From the NCBI GenBank assembly GCA_963827935.1, contig CAWHCN010000013.1, positions 310,001 to 374,000 on the forward strand: a DNA stretch of 64,000 nucleotides, read 5' to 3'. Shown here piece by piece: positions 1 through 8,313 of this stretch. Within the stretch, counting starts at the first letter, position 1; every line of letters starts with the position of its first letter. The position numbers and the translations under genes were made by a program. The notes below the pieces were generated by a model that saw only the letters and a list, made by a program, of their open reading frames with translations, had not been told where the DNA came from and ran no database searches. The DNA is from DATFNV01 sp963827935. GTDB taxonomy: Bacteria > Planctomycetota > Planctomycetia > Gemmatales > Gemmataceae.

Positions 1-183
1 GAACGTTGCAACATGGCTCGTCCTTTTGGGTTAAGGCCATCCACCGGGCCGGAGCAGCCACGATCTTTGCGCGATCTTCTTATTGGAACCTGTCGGAACC
101 GGCACCGCCATGCCGCCGCGCACGGCCGCGTTTTCCGCACGGAGATGCTTCAAGGATGCAGCTGAGGAAGTGAATCGGCGAGC

Positions 184-201
184 GGGGGGCGTCAGCCCCC
201 C
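184..201. repeat. GC-rich hairpin downstream of the PilZ gene
   Basis: A perfect 7-bp stem (GGGGGGC / GCCCCCC) closes a GTCA loop just beyond the stop codon of the PilZ gene. There is no T-run, so it is more like a short dispersed hairpin unit than a classical terminator, although it could stop or stabilise the PilZ transcript. Bases 1-183 show no gene I can support. Confidence 0.5.
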
Positions 202-218
202 GGTTCATCCAGACGCTC

Positions 219-734
219 TTAGCCAAAGAGGAGCATTACGCCCCAGGGGGGCGTCTTCACGAACTGGCAGCCGATTTCGTAGCCGTTCCGCTCGCGCTTG
301 CAGTTGCACACCGATGCCTGTACCCACGGCATGCCCGGGGGCGACTGGCGCGGCTTGATGCTCAGCACCGTCCCCTCCACCAGCGCGTCGTTCAAGAGCA
401 GGCACAAGCCGCCCATCGATCGGTCGATGACCCAGCCGCGCACCGGTTCCTGCTTGGCGTCGGCGTCGCTAATGAGGACTTCGAGGTGATTGCCCTTGCG
501 GCGCACACTGCCGCGGCGTTCGGTGATGCTGCCGTGGTCGAACGGATCGTGTACGGGCCCGTCGGCGGCGAGGGGCCCATCGGCGGCGACGGGCGCGGGG
601 CGGCGAATTCGCCGGCGGGCCAGGAGATGCCGGCCCACGAACAGCGCCACAAGCGCTGCCAACAGGCCGGCCGCCGGGATCACCCACACTTCCCAGGGCG
701 GCGGATCGGGGTCGAGGAAGGAAGGCAGCATCAT
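219..734 (-). CDS. Membrane-anchored PilZ-domain protein
   Basis: 171 aa. PilZ domains bind cyclic di-GMP and pass the signal to motility, secretion or polysaccharide machinery. One membrane segment lies near residues 15-37, followed by a basic stretch (LLARRRIRR), so the domain is probably cytoplasmic. The domain starts near residue 71: the arginine motif TERRGSVRRK (71-80) and the second motif WVIDRSMGG (101-109, D-x-S-x-x-G form) are both present, so ligand binding is plausible. The in-frame reading continues upstream to 836, but I choose the MMLPSF start because it gives a sensible N-tail and the upstream residues look non-coding. The RNase Z-like gene lies 76 bp upstream on the same strand. 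Family call is firm; the downstream partner is unknown. Confidence 0.8.
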   Translation of the reverse strand: MMLPSFLDPDPPPWEVWVIPAAGLLAALVALFVGRHLLARRRIRRPAPVAADGPLAADGPVHDPFDHGSITERRGSVRRKGNHLEVLISDADAKQEPVRGWVIDRSMGGLCLLLNDALVEGTVLSIKPRQSPPGMPWVQASVCNCKRERNGYEIGCQFVKTPPWGVMLLFG

Positions 735-810
735 GGCAACACGGGGCTGGGACAAGGGCGGGCGAACACCTTGGCGCAACCCTAGCACGCACCAGGCACC
801 GGAGCAACCG

Positions 811-1650
811 TCAGATCCACAGCCGGACCCGGTCACGCAGGCTCGCCGGCAAGCGCGGCTCGACCACGCGACGCACCTCCTGCGGATGGTAGCGCGTGCT
901 GAAATGTGCGCAGATGATTAGCTCGTTCTGGAAGCGGTCGGCCCGCTCCAGAAGATCGTCCAGGTGCATGTGGCCGAACTTGTGGATTTTCTCGCGGCGG
1001 TGATTGGGCCGCACAAAACTCAGCTCCGTAATCAAGATCTTGGCCCGAAAAACGTCCGGACAGGCATCGAGGCCGGCCGGGCTGGTGTCGCCGGTGTAGG
1101 CCAGCAGCGGCGTGCGCACCTCGCGCGTCACCGCCACGCCCGACTGCCGCAGGTCGCGAATTTGCTCCCCCGCCAGGCCGTGGTACTCCTCCTTCAGCTT
1201 GAAGCGCCGCTCGAAAACGATGTAACCCAGCGACGGGATGGTGTGCGTGGTGGCGAACGGCACGATCAGGTGCTCGCGCGACAACTCGATCTCCTGGCCC
1301 GCCGTGGCCCCGCGCAGATCGCACACCTGCCGGCCGCGATCGAGGCGCTGCATGATGAGCAGCAGTTTGTGAACGTCGTCCACCGCGGGAGCCGGGACGT
1401 AAACCACGGGCGGCTCCATCTTCATCATGCGGCGGCGGGCGACGTAGACCGGCAGAGCGGCCACGTGGTCCAGGTGCGTGTGCGTCATCAGCCAGGTCGG
1501 CGTCCCCATGAAGTCCCACGGCTGAGCGCCCAGGTCGAACCCGATCTTTAACTCCGGCACCCGCCAGTACGACTGCACCGCAGCCCGGGAATACCCCTCG
1601 ATGGTCAGACCGGCATGCTGGGCGGACAGGTAGGGAGCGTTATCGACCAT
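811..1650 (-). CDS. Metallo-beta-lactamase fold hydrolase, RNase Z-like
   Basis: 279 aa from the chosen ATG; a GTG 75 bases upstream would give 304 aa. The metal-binding signature THTHLDH is at residues 56-62 of the short form, followed by the expected later ligands: a TTHTIPSLGY histidine, an aspartate in YTGDTS and a histidine in CAHFSTRY. The GDT and HFS motifs and overall length match the RNase Z/ElaC-like branch, which hydrolyses phosphodiesters such as tRNA 3' trailers. Active-site residues look complete. No signal peptide, so cytoplasmic. It may be co-transcribed with the PilZ gene downstream. Exact substrate cannot be told from sequence: RNase Z-like proteins in this phylum include divergent paralogues. 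Confidence 0.8.
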   Translation of the reverse strand: MVDNAPYLSAQHAGLTIEGYSRAAVQSYWRVPELKIGFDLGAQPWDFMGTPTWLMTHTHLDHVAALPVYVARRRMMKMEPPVVYVPAPAVDDVHKLLLIMQRLDRGRQVCDLRGATAGQEIELSREHLIVPFATTHTIPSLGYIVFERRFKLKEEYHGLAGEQIRDLRQSGVAVTREVRTPLLAYTGDTSPAGLDACPDVFRAKILITELSFVRPNHRREKIHKFGHMHLDDLLERADRFQNELIICAHFSTRYHPQEVRRVVEPRLPASLRDRVRLWI

Positions 1651-1781
1651 GACGGAGCGAACCCCGGACAGCGCAGCCCACGAGGGGGTGGCCGCAATCC
1701 CTCCACTATAGAGATATAAGGACACGAAACCAAGCCGATGGGTTCTCGCGGGCTTGGGGATGACTTACCCAACCGCCCGGA

Positions 1782-3008
1782 TCACTCCCCCTTCGCTCTC
1801 GGCGCCCACCAGGCCCACAGCGCACCTTGCCCCGTCTTCAAGTTCGTGATCCGCGTTTCCTTCTTGTCCTCCAGCCGCATCACGAACAGTTGCCGGACGC
1901 CGTCGCGCTTTGACCCGTAGGCCAGCCACTGGCCGTCGGGTGAGGGCTGCGGGTGATAGTGCAGCGTGCCGGCGGGCGTGTCGGTCAGCTGCTGGCTTTT
2001 GCCGTCGAGCGTGGCGCGGAACAGTTCGATGCGGCGGCCGACCTGGGCGGTGTAGAAGATCGAACGGCCGTCGGTGGCCCAGGCCGGCACGTCGCTGCTG
2101 CCGCCGTGGAAGTCGGGCACGTCCAGGAACTCGACAACGCCCCGGTAACCGCCGCGGTCCGCCAGCTTCCTCAGGCCGGTGCCGTCGGCCCGGACCAGGT
2201 GCGGATGGCAGTTGTAATGCTCGCCCGACAGGAAGACCAGCCAGGCGCTGTCAGGCGACCACTGCGGCACGAAGTTGAACGGCTGCCCGGTCTTGACCTG
2301 TTGGGCGTGCGAGCCGTCGGCATCGGCGACGTAGACCTGGTAGCTCTTGTGATAGGCGATGCGTTTGCCGTCCGGCGAGGCGCTGAAGCCATAGGCGAAC
2401 TCCTTCGAGTCCTTGGTCAGGTCGCGCTTGTTCTTGCCGTCGCGGTCCATGCGGAAGGGGTGCGAGTTGCCGTCGATCAGGGCCTGGAAACCGAGCTTGG
2501 TCGGGTCGCCGGGCCAAAAGAACAGGCCGCTGTTGTAGAAGCTGACCCGCTCGATGGCGGTCAGATTGGTCGCCTGGCCGCTGGCGAGGTCCACCAGGGT
2601 GCAGTCAATCAGCCAGCCGTCGGCGGTGTAGCGGAAGGTCTTGTGCTCCTCTTCCCAGCGGGCGTTTTCGGGGCTCTCCCAGCCGCGGTTGATGATGGCC
2701 AGCTTGCCGTCGGGCGACCAGCCGGCGAACTGGGTCGAGGTATCGGGCTGGCGGGTCAGCTCCTCGGCCAGGGCCCGTCGGCCGGTGCCGTCGACACGGA
2801 CGACGACGGCCCGCATGGTGGTCACGTTGGCGTGCCGTCCGCCGGGAAGATTGGTCCGCAGCTCGGTGTAGCCGATCAGCGGAGGTTTCGGCGTCTCGGC
2901 GGCGGCCGACAGCACCTGGGCCAGGCCGACGGTGCCGGCAACGCCGACGCGCAGCAGGTCGCGGCGGGAGGGAGCGGACAACACTGGGGTGATGGGGGCA
3001 CTGAGCAT
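1782..3008 (-). CDS. Secreted TolB/WD40-like beta-propeller protein
   Basis: 408 aa from MLSAPITPV. A twin-arginine signal (SRRDLLRVGVAG) precedes a small hydrophobic segment, implying Tat export. The rest is a series of PD40/TolB-type blades recognisable by repeats such as WSPDGKLAI, ASPDGKRIAYHK, WSPDSAWLVFLSG and PSPDGQWLAYGS. These are the six-bladed propeller modules of TolB and of the N-domain of S9 peptidases. No catalytic domain follows, so it probably acts by binding. The reading frame is open upstream to 3308 but those codons look non-coding. The substrate or partner is unknown. Confidence 0.75.
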   Translation of the reverse strand: MLSAPITPVLSAPSRRDLLRVGVAGTVGLAQVLSAAAETPKPPLIGYTELRTNLPGGRHANVTTMRAVVVRVDGTGRRALAEELTRQPDTSTQFAGWSPDGKLAIINRGWESPENARWEEEHKTFRYTADGWLIDCTLVDLASGQATNLTAIERVSFYNSGLFFWPGDPTKLGFQALIDGNSHPFRMDRDGKNKRDLTKDSKEFAYGFSASPDGKRIAYHKSYQVYVADADGSHAQQVKTGQPFNFVPQWSPDSAWLVFLSGEHYNCHPHLVRADGTGLRKLADRGGYRGVVEFLDVPDFHGGSSDVPAWATDGRSIFYTAQVGRRIELFRATLDGKSQQLTDTPAGTLHYHPQPSPDGQWLAYGSKRDGVRQLFVMRLEDKKETRITNLKTGQGALWAWWAPRAKGE

Positions 3009-3264
3009 GGTAGCCACACTCCTGTAGATGCGGTTCGGGCGAGTACCGAATACGATACAGCGCAGGACCCGTCTGAGGCGATGGACGAGCATCTGAAGCC
3101 CCAGCGGGAGCGGATGGTCTGGCGGCGCCGCGGCAATGTGCTGTTCCTCACGGACCGCGCCGCGCCGAGGAATTGCCCCGGGACGAGGAGATATTTGCTG
3201 CCCCGCGACCGACCGATCGCGCATTGATCGCCCTGTTCGAAATGCTTGAAAGCAGCGGACACGA

Positions 3265-3708
3265 CTAGATGGTCTGGGGATCAACGGCGACAATGCCGAG
3301 TCGCCCATAGCGAGCGAAGTCGGCGGTGTTGAGCGTCAGGATGTGAGTCACTGCGTGGACCTGCATCGTGGCGACCAGGCGGGCATCGTACACCTTCACG
3401 CCAGAGACGCCAAAGGCCACGACCAGTTGTCGCCACTCCGGATAGATGGCAGGATCATCAGGAAGAAGCCGGACGACGCGCTCAGCAACGCGGAGCAAGC
3501 GGTCGGTCTCTACCAGGGACCAGCCCATGCCGTTGTGGGCTGCAGGCCGGGTGGCCACGTTCCAGAATTCGGCGAAATCCTGCGACGATGGCCTGAAGAA
3601 GTGTCCCGCCGCTCGCAGTTTCCGTAAGGCGCCACGCATCACCGGGTGGAGCGGATGGGTTCGATCCACCAAACGCAGCAGGATGTTGGTATCGGCGAGG
3701 TAAACCAC
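3265..3708 (-). CDS. PIN-domain toxin (VapC-like ribonuclease)
   Basis: 147 aa. PIN domains are Mg2+-dependent RNases and, when paired with a small upstream gene, usually type II toxins. The acidic residues are present: D6 (YLADTN), E47 (FAEFWN), D108 (VYDARL) and D130 (NTADF). Translation starts at a GTG that directly abuts the TAA of the upstream gene with no spacer, which is typical of translational coupling in a toxin-antitoxin operon. The targeted RNA is not predictable. Family call firm; toxin role is inferred from pairing. Confidence 0.85.
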   Translation of the reverse strand: MVYLADTNILLRLVDRTHPLHPVMRGALRKLRAAGHFFRPSSQDFAEFWNVATRPAAHNGMGWSLVETDRLLRVAERVVRLLPDDPAIYPEWRQLVVAFGVSGVKVYDARLVATMQVHAVTHILTLNTADFARYGRLGIVAVDPQTI

Positions 3709-4134
3709 TTATGGATGATCCTGGTAGATCTCCTCACGGGTAAGCGGGATGTTCTTCGCTTGGCTGCCCGCCCTTCGACACGCGGCAGTCCCCTCCTCCG
3801 CCAGCTGGTCCGCAAGCGTCTCAAATTCCTCGTTAGTCAACGGCCGCTCGGGGTCATCGTCCACGTCGAACCACGTCGGCTGCACGATCCGGCGTCGTCG
3901 CACTGCCTCCTGATAGAGCGGTTTCAGCAGGTACCGCATCGCGTCCCCGTCGAATCCCTGGCCGATGAGCGCGTTAACCGTCCCCTCGACTCCACTGAAG
4001 GCGACGAGCGTCTCCAGAATGTGCTGCGCATCAGTCCCGGCCCTGGCTCGCTTTTCCTCGCTCCATTCCGCCTGTTTGTCAGCAAGCACCTTATCGACAA
4101 TCCCCGGCTCCGGGTGTGTGTCGCGATGAGCCAT
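3709..4134 (-). CDS. Candidate antitoxin paired with the PIN toxin
   Basis: 141 aa from MAHRDTHPEP, preceded by AAGGAG seven bases upstream (read on the minus strand). It immediately precedes the PIN gene, the usual antitoxin position. It is longer than most VapB antitoxins and I do not see a clear AbrB, ribbon-helix-helix or Phd DNA-binding motif. It is strongly charged, with a helical middle (ILETLVAFSGVEGTVNALIG) and an acidic C-terminal half (LTNEEFETLADQLAEEG) that could wrap the toxin. The role is inferred from arrangement only. Confidence 0.6.
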   Translation of the reverse strand: MAHRDTHPEPGIVDKVLADKQAEWSEEKRARAGTDAQHILETLVAFSGVEGTVNALIGQGFDGDAMRYLLKPLYQEAVRRRRIVQPTWFDVDDDPERPLTNEEFETLADQLAEEGTAACRRAGSQAKNIPLTREEIYQDHP

Positions 4135-4354
4135 CGAATTCTCTCCTTCGCTACTGGCCTTCTCCCTTTCCATCCATCCGTTAGACTACCCGGCAGTCGC
4201 GGTCGCGCCAAGGAAGGCGGGCGAGCGGATTCCGTATCGTGCTGGCGCCAACGAACCCCCGGCGCCGCCCGTTCTCTCACGGCGGGGACGCCGCGCAAGC
4301 GGCCACGGTTGTCCCGTTCTCGCTGGCATCGCCCCGATTCCAGGAGGCTCTGCG

Positions 4355-5164
4355 ATGGCAAAAATGAGTGCAATTCTCCTGCTCGTCGCCGCGGCGGCGC
4401 TGGCCCCGCTGAGCGGGGCTTACGGCGGCGACTCGGCCGTCGAGGCCAAGCGCGCCCAGGAGGTGCGCAAGAAACTGGCGGCGACCGTCGTTTTCGGCGG
4501 CATCGACGATCCCGAAACCAAGCTGGATGACGCCCTGGGGTTTCTTGACAAAACCTACGACCTCAAATTCGAGATCAATGAGCAGGCGTTCAAGGATGAA
4601 ATGTTTGAAGGCATCGCCGACCAGGCGATCCGGAAGGCACTTCCCAAGATGAGTAATGTTTCCCTGGAGACGGCCCTGCGTCGAATACTCTCGCGTATCC
4701 AGGCGCCTTCCGGGACCACATTTGTCGTGCGCGGCGGCGTGATCGAGATCACCACCGGCCGATACGCATCCCCCTCGCAATGGCGGCGCCCTGAACCAAC
4801 GGTCACACAGGACAGCGATGTGCCTGTGGTTCCCGCGCCGCAAACCTCGGTCGCCTTCGACAAGCGCGAGCTGCGCGACGCACTTCAGGAAATCGCGGAT
4901 GCCACGGGGGTCAATGTCCTCGTAGATTCCCGGGTGCAGGAGAAGGGGAAAACCCCGATCACGGCCAGTCTCCAGAACGTGGACGTTGATACCGTCTTCA
5001 AACTGCTTGCCGATATGGCGGGCTTGCAGACTGTGCTGGTGGGCGATGTCTTTTATGTGACCACCAAGGAGAATGCGGAGGTTCTTCGCAAGGAACAGGA
5101 GAAGAGTCGAGTGAAGAAAGTCAAGGAAGCGCAGGCCGCCAAGCGCGGCCCCGCCGCAAAGTAG
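4355..5164 (+). CDS. STN-like secreted protein, tandem paralogue 1
   Basis: 269 aa with an Sec-type signal peptide (about 1-24), started by ATG behind AGGAGG. It shares an architecture with the next three genes. Domain A (about 45-135) opens with FGGIDDPETKLDDALGFL and ends in an SGTTFVVRGGVIEITTG strand. Domain B (about 160-245) has the pattern FDKRELRDALQEIADATG ... LLADMAGLQ ... VFYVTTKENA. This periodic betaalphabetabetaalpha layout resembles the secretin/TonB short N-terminal (STN) fold, a periplasmic protein-binding module. No secretin pore or TonB barrel follows, so these are stand-alone STN-like proteins. The C-tail is rich in Lys/Glu. Function unknown; a periplasmic scaffold or binding role is inference. 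Confidence 0.7.
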   Translation: MAKMSAILLLVAAAALAPLSGAYGGDSAVEAKRAQEVRKKLAATVVFGGIDDPETKLDDALGFLDKTYDLKFEINEQAFKDEMFEGIADQAIRKALPKMSNVSLETALRRILSRIQAPSGTTFVVRGGVIEITTGRYASPSQWRRPEPTVTQDSDVPVVPAPQTSVAFDKRELRDALQEIADATGVNVLVDSRVQEKGKTPITASLQNVDVDTVFKLLADMAGLQTVLVGDVFYVTTKENAEVLRKEQEKSRVKKVKEAQAAKRGPAAK

Positions 5165-5231
5165 CGATCCGCCTCCATAGGCCGTTACATTGTCAAAGTT
5201 CTCCCTCCCTTTCGTCCCCGGAAGCCTAACC

Positions 5232-6437
5232 ATGCCAGTCCGCCTCGGCCGATCCGCGATCTTGTTCGCCCTGTTCGCCGCCGGTGCCCTCGGGGTGTCC
5301 GGGGCGCCGCCGGAAGCCGCCCCAGCGCCCAAGCCGACACCGCCGCCAGAATCGCCGGCACTCACCCTCTTCAAGCCGCGCGTGTTCTCTGGATTCGATG
5401 ACCCGGCGAGCCCGCTCGATGACGCGCTGGACTACTTAACGCGAGTCTACGGCGTCACCTTCGAAGTCAACGAGCGTGCCTTCCGCGATGAGCAGGTGGA
5501 GGACGTGTCAAAGAAGCCGGTGGGTGGGATTCCGAGGCTGCCCGCCGCCAGTCTCGATCGCGTCCTGCGCAAGGTGCTCGCCAAATTGCCGGTCCAGTCC
5601 GGGGCGGTGTACATGCTGCGGGCCGATCACATCGAGATCACCACGCGGCGGATGCAGATCGATGAGGTCTGGGGCCTTTACCCGGGGCCGTACCTGCCGC
5701 TGGTTCATGCGGACATCGACAATCGGCCGCTGAGCGAGGCGCTGCGGGGCCTCGCTGACCAGTCCGGCATCAGCATCGTCGTCGATGCCCGCGCCGCCGA
5801 CCGGGCCAAGACCGCCGTCTCGGCCACCTTCCAGAACCTGCCACTCGACACCGCCGTGCGCACCCTGGCCGACATGGCGGGGCTCAAGACCACCCTCAAC
5901 GACAACGTGCTCTATGTCAGTACCGAGGAGCGCACTGTCATGGCTGCCGCTCCGGGGGAGGCGCTCTCCGTGGGGGGCGTGATGTCGACTCCCGCCCAGG
6001 TGGCCCTGACCGCGACGGTCCGAGCCACCACATTCGACAAGCGGCCGCTGAACGAGGCGCTTCAGGACGTGCTGAAGACAACCGGCATGAAGCTGGTGGT
6101 GGACACGGCCCGCACCGGCGAAAAGAGCAAGGCACCCGTCAGCGCCACGCTGGACGGCACCACCGTGGAGGCCGCCATCCGCCTGCTGGCGGACATGGCC
6201 GACCTGCGGCCGGTGGTTTACGACAACGTGGTCTATCTGACCACGAAGGAGAATGCGGCTGCATTCCTCAAGGCCGCGCCGCCGGACCGCGGGCCACAAC
6301 TGAATAGCGGGCTGGGCGGCGGCGCCGGTGCCCTGGGAGCCCTCGGTGGTGTTACTGGGTTCAGCGGCACCAGTGGCATTGGCGGGCTCGGCGGCGTCGG
6401 TGGCTTTGGCGGGGGATTCGGCCCCAACCCGCGGTAA
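5232..6437 (+). CDS. STN-like secreted protein with three modules and Gly-rich tail, paralogue 2
   Basis: 401 aa from MPVRLGRSAI (a TTG 42 bases upstream is possible but the signal peptide fits this ATG). The signal peptide is followed by a Pro/Ala linker, domain A (FSGFDDPASPLDDALDYL), and two copies of domain B (IDNRPLSEALRGLADQSG... and FDKRPLNEALQDVLKTTG...), each ending in a YVSTEE/YLTTKENA strand. The C-terminal 55 residues are almost only Gly, Ala and Phe, a low-complexity tail absent from the paralogues. It begins 67 bp after paralogue 1 on the same strand, so an operon is likely. The extra B module suggests internal duplication. Confidence 0.7.
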   Translation: MPVRLGRSAILFALFAAGALGVSGAPPEAAPAPKPTPPPESPALTLFKPRVFSGFDDPASPLDDALDYLTRVYGVTFEVNERAFRDEQVEDVSKKPVGGIPRLPAASLDRVLRKVLAKLPVQSGAVYMLRADHIEITTRRMQIDEVWGLYPGPYLPLVHADIDNRPLSEALRGLADQSGISIVVDARAADRAKTAVSATFQNLPLDTAVRTLADMAGLKTTLNDNVLYVSTEERTVMAAAPGEALSVGGVMSTPAQVALTATVRATTFDKRPLNEALQDVLKTTGMKLVVDTARTGEKSKAPVSATLDGTTVEAAIRLLADMADLRPVVYDNVVYLTTKENAAAFLKAAPPDRGPQLNSGLGGGAGALGALGGVTGFSGTSGIGGLGGVGGFGGGFGPNPR

Positions 6438-6486
6438 CGGCAATACCTTGATCCGATCATTCCCTCCCGCCCAAGGAGTTTTCCCC

Positions 6487-7320
6487 ATGCTTCGTCGTCT
6501 CCTACTTCTCGCCGCCGTGCCCGTCATCGCCGCGGTAGCGTTCGCGTGGTCGGCGGCCGCCGATAAGCCGCAACCCCAACCGGCCGCTCGGCCGGAACCG
6601 ACCGTCGCCAGCCGGCTCGCGCAACGCATTGACTTCCCAGGCATCGACGATCCCGAAACGAAACTCGACGATGCGCTGGCCTTGCTCACCAAGCAGTCCG
6701 GTCTGACTTTCGATGTGAACGAGACCGCCTTTCGCAACGACATGATCGAGAAACCGCTCGAGCAGAAGGTCGGCACCATCTCCAAGATGAAGAACGTCAT
6801 CGTGGAGCGCGTGTTGCGGAAATTGCTGGCCCGCAGCCCGGCCCCAAGCGGAGCCACCTTCATGGTCCGGCGCGAGGCGGTCGAGATCACCACCGGGTTC
6901 GCCCAGGTCGCCGAGGTCTGGTCCGATTCGAAGAACCCGGACGAAGTGGACCGAACGAAGCGCCTGCCGCAACTCCCGCTGGTCAATGCCGACTTCGACC
7001 GCCGACCGCTCAGCGAGGCGCTGAAGGAATTGGCCCGGCAAAGCGGCATCAACATCGTGGTGGACGTGCGCGTCGCCGAGAAGGCCCGCGTGCCGGTGAC
7101 GGTCCGCCTGCTGAACACGCCAATCGACACCGCCGTGCGACTGCTGGCGGACATGGCCGATCTGAAACCGTTCCTGGTGGACAACCTGCTCTACGTGACG
7201 ACGCCGGAGAACGCGGCTCACCTGGAAGCGCGGGAGCGGCCCAAGCCGCAGGACGACGCCGACAGCGGTCCGCGCATCGGCAACGGGCCGGGACACCGCC
7301 CGCCGGAGGGCGGCATGTAA
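6487..7320 (+). CDS. STN-like secreted protein, tandem paralogue 3
   Basis: 277 aa, ATG behind AAGGAG. Signal peptide (MLRRLLLLAAVPVIAAVAFA), domain A opening with the same FPGIDDPETKLDDALALL motif as paralogue 1, then one domain B (FDRRPLSEALKELARQSG ... LLADMADLK ... LLYVTTPENA) and a short charged/Gly-Pro tail. It lies 49 bp after paralogue 2. The closeness of the domain A opening motif among the three genes shows recent tandem duplication. Role unknown, as for its neighbours. Confidence 0.7.
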   Translation: MLRRLLLLAAVPVIAAVAFAWSAAADKPQPQPAARPEPTVASRLAQRIDFPGIDDPETKLDDALALLTKQSGLTFDVNETAFRNDMIEKPLEQKVGTISKMKNVIVERVLRKLLARSPAPSGATFMVRREAVEITTGFAQVAEVWSDSKNPDEVDRTKRLPQLPLVNADFDRRPLSEALKELARQSGINIVVDVRVAEKARVPVTVRLLNTPIDTAVRLLADMADLKPFLVDNLLYVTTPENAAHLEARERPKPQDDADSGPRIGNGPGHRPPEGGM

Positions 7321-7423
7321 CGGCGGGCGGATTGGATTTCCCGCGCCGGCCCATTCTGGTAATCTAATCGAGCCCGGAGCGTGAGCGACCGGAAAGCTGA
7401 CCCCGAATTCAGGAGCGGCAAGC

Positions 7424-8286
7424 ATGCAACTCTGTAACAGCAAGCGGCATGGCATGGTGGCTATGCTGGCCTTTGTCCTGGCCCTGAGCGCCGCCCCGGC
7501 CGCCCCGGTCCCTTCCACCGACGACAAGAAGCCGGCCGAAACGCCGGCCGAGGGGGTCCGCAAGGCACTCAACAAGAACATCGCCAGCCTCGACATCGAA
7601 AATCAGCAGCTCCCGCTCGCCCTCGAACAGCTCCACGAGGAAACGAAGGTCAACTTTGTCCTGGACCGGACCACGATCCAGATGATGGGCATCAACGTCG
7701 ATAACGGCGCCCCGGTGCGGGCTAAGCTGACCAACGTCAAGGCCCGCACGGCCCTGCGGAACATCCTCAACCAGTACAGCCTGACCTATGCCGTCATCGG
7801 CGATTCGGTGCTGGTGACGACCGAAGAGGTGGCGGTGTATCGCCAGCTCAAGCAGCGCGTGAGCGTGGACCTGGACCGGGTGCCGCTGGAGAAGGCGCTG
7901 AAGGGGCTGGCCCGGGAAACGGCGACCAACCTGCTGGTGGACTCCCGGGCCCAGAAGGAAGCGCAGAACCCGGTGTCGCTGCAACTGGACGATGTGCCGC
8001 TGGAGACGGCGGTGCGGCTGCTGGCCGAGGCCGCCGGCCTGAAGCCGGTGCGCTGGGCAATGTGGTGCTGATGACCACCAAGGCCCACGCCACCGAGCTG
8101 CGCAACGAGCCGGAGCTGGCCCCCGCCCCGCGCTTCCCCGGCGTTCCGGACGGTGCGGTCCCGCCCGGCGTCGCGGTGCCGCCCGGCCTGGGCCTGCCCG
8201 CGGCGCCGGGCGGGGCGGCACCGGCCCCGCCGCTCCCCACCAAGCCGGAAGAAAAACCCGCCGAAACCAAGCCGGCACCGCGCTGA
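7424..8286 (+). CDS. STN-like secreted protein, paralogue 4, frame broken near 8053
   Basis: More divergent fourth member: signal peptide, then two STN-like modules (IENQQLPLALEQLHEETK... and LDRVPLEKALKGLARETA...). The reading frame ends early at 8071, but the next frame continues the conserved strand (VVLMTTKAHATEL) and a Pro/Ala-rich tail to 8286. Restoring one base near 8053 (CGC CTG GGC instead of CGCTGGGC) rejoins AGLKPVR to LGNVVLMTT exactly as in the paralogues. I therefore read one gene of about 287 aa with a one-base deletion, probably a sequencing error. The 5' region carries a copy of the GAGCGTGAGCGACCGG repeat (7370-7393). Confidence 0.65.
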
Positions 8287-8313
8287 CAGGGGGGCGGGCT
8301 CTGTGAATCGCTC

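Noticed and set aside
1..218. A gene at the window start
   Set aside because: Short frames on both strands lack motifs, start context and conservation cues.
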